Of a DNA stretch of 21,079 nt, positions 20,644-21,079 are shown piece by piece (positions within the stretch are counted from its first letter, which is position 1; each line of letters begins with the position of its first letter). The notes below the pieces were generated by a model. It was not told the DNA's origin and searched no databases. It saw nothing but the letters and a program-made list of their open reading frames with translations. The stretch comes from CAZCPB01 sp964500365 (GTDB taxonomy: Bacteria; Planctomycetota; Phycisphaerae; Phycisphaerales; UBA1924). The stretch is from contig CAZCPB010000038.1 in NCBI GenBank assembly GCA_964500365.1, forward strand, positions 1 to 21,079, read 5' to 3'. Made by a program: the position numbers and the translations under genes.

Positions 20644-21079
20644 ATGCACTTCGACCTTGTCGACCGCGTGCTTGAGATATCCGCCGAGCGTGCGGTGACG
20701 GTCAAGAACGTGTCGAGCGCCGAGGAATACCTCCGGGACCACTTCCCCACGTTCCCCGTGCTGCCCGGCGTCATGATGCTCGAGGCCATGGTGCAGGCCG
20801 CCCGTCGCCTGCTCGAAAGCGCCGATCCCGCGGGCGACCGCTGGGTGGTCGGCGGGGTGCGGGCTCTCAAGTACGGGCGGTTCGTCAAGCCGGGGTCCTC
20901 CCTCCGCGTCACGGTCACGCGTTCCGGGAGTGCCGCGGGGCGGCACGAGTTCCGCGGCGAGGTCCGAGTGCTGGAGCCCGACGCGGGCCCGGCCGCCGAA
21001 CCGGCGGTGGCCGCCTCCGGCCGCTTCGTTCTGCGGGCGGTCAACACGCTGACGAGCGTCCGGGCCGGGGCGGACGAGG
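20644..21079 (+). CDS. FabZ/FabA-type 3-hydroxyacyl-ACP dehydratase, hotdog fold (open at right edge)
   Basis: The visible 145 codons begin MHFDLVDRVLEISAERAVTV and contain HFPTFPVLPGVMMLEAMVQA (about 35-54). This carries the catalytic His and, on the long helix, the Glu of the FabZ active site. Then WVVGGVRALKYGRFVKPGSS and RHEFRGEVRVLEP follow the hotdog beta-sheet. FabZ removes water from 3-hydroxyacyl-ACP in fatty acid elongation. No stop codon is reached before base 21079; FabZ is normally 140-160 residues, so little should be missing. No other fatty-acid gene is visible here, so a role in another acyl pathway is possible. Confidence 0.87.
   Translation, partial: MHFDLVDRVLEISAERAVTVKNVSSAEEYLRDHFPTFPVLPGVMMLEAMVQAARRLLESADPAGDRWVVGGVRALKYGRFVKPGSSLRVTVTRSGSAAGRHEFRGEVRVLEPDAGPAAEPAVAASGRFVLRAVNTLTSVRAGADE

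Overview
The window is GC-rich chromosomal DNA, tightly packed with housekeeping genes. I see no rRNA, tRNA, CRISPR array, insertion sequence or prophage gene. The gene set suggests Planctomycetota, most likely the Phycisphaerae. The reasons are a thiamine-phosphate synthase with an N-terminal ThiD2-type domain, a stand-alone GC-rich zinc-ribbon peptide, an FHA protein, an HDOD-GGDEF protein, and scattered single genes rather than long operons outside the ribosomal cluster. This placement is inference, not proof.

Positions 1-5211 (minus strand) hold the first part of the S10-spc ribosomal protein operon in canonical order: rpsJ, rplC, rplD, rplW, rplB, rpsS, rplV, rpsC, rplP (cut by the left edge). 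A likely promoter with a short structured leader precedes rpsJ. Two things are unusual. L22 carries an N-terminal extension of about 70 residues that reads like an XRE/Cro-type helix-turn-helix. The rplC-rplD junction has a 298-base spacer. Several intercistronic gaps contain strong GC-rich hairpins just before the next start codon.

Positions 5434-8014 (plus) hold a secreted protein of unknown function and ruvB. Positions 8020-12026 (minus) hold a coiled-coil C4 zinc-ribbon protein and the set purA-uppS-cdsA (AMP synthesis, undecaprenyl diphosphate synthesis, CDP-diacylglycerol synthesis). Positions 12152-14228 hold a 64-residue zinc-ribbon protein (plus), an FHA-domain protein (minus) and the radical-SAM protein HemW (plus). 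Positions 14154-15799 (minus) hold a 6-phosphogluconolactonase-like protein coupled to an RluA-type pseudouridine synthase. Positions 15851-18170 (plus) hold thiD2-thiE and an M16 zinc protease. Positions 18177-20556 (minus) hold an HDOD/degenerate-GGDEF regulator and recO. A FabZ-like dehydratase (plus) runs off the right edge.

The most notable observations are the HTH-L22 fusion and a repeated start architecture. Four genes (ruvB, the M16 protease, recO, the fabZ-like gene) have a TACACT, TACCCT or TATCCT hexamer ending 6-7 bases before the start codon and no ribosome binding site, which is the layout expected for leaderless mRNAs.
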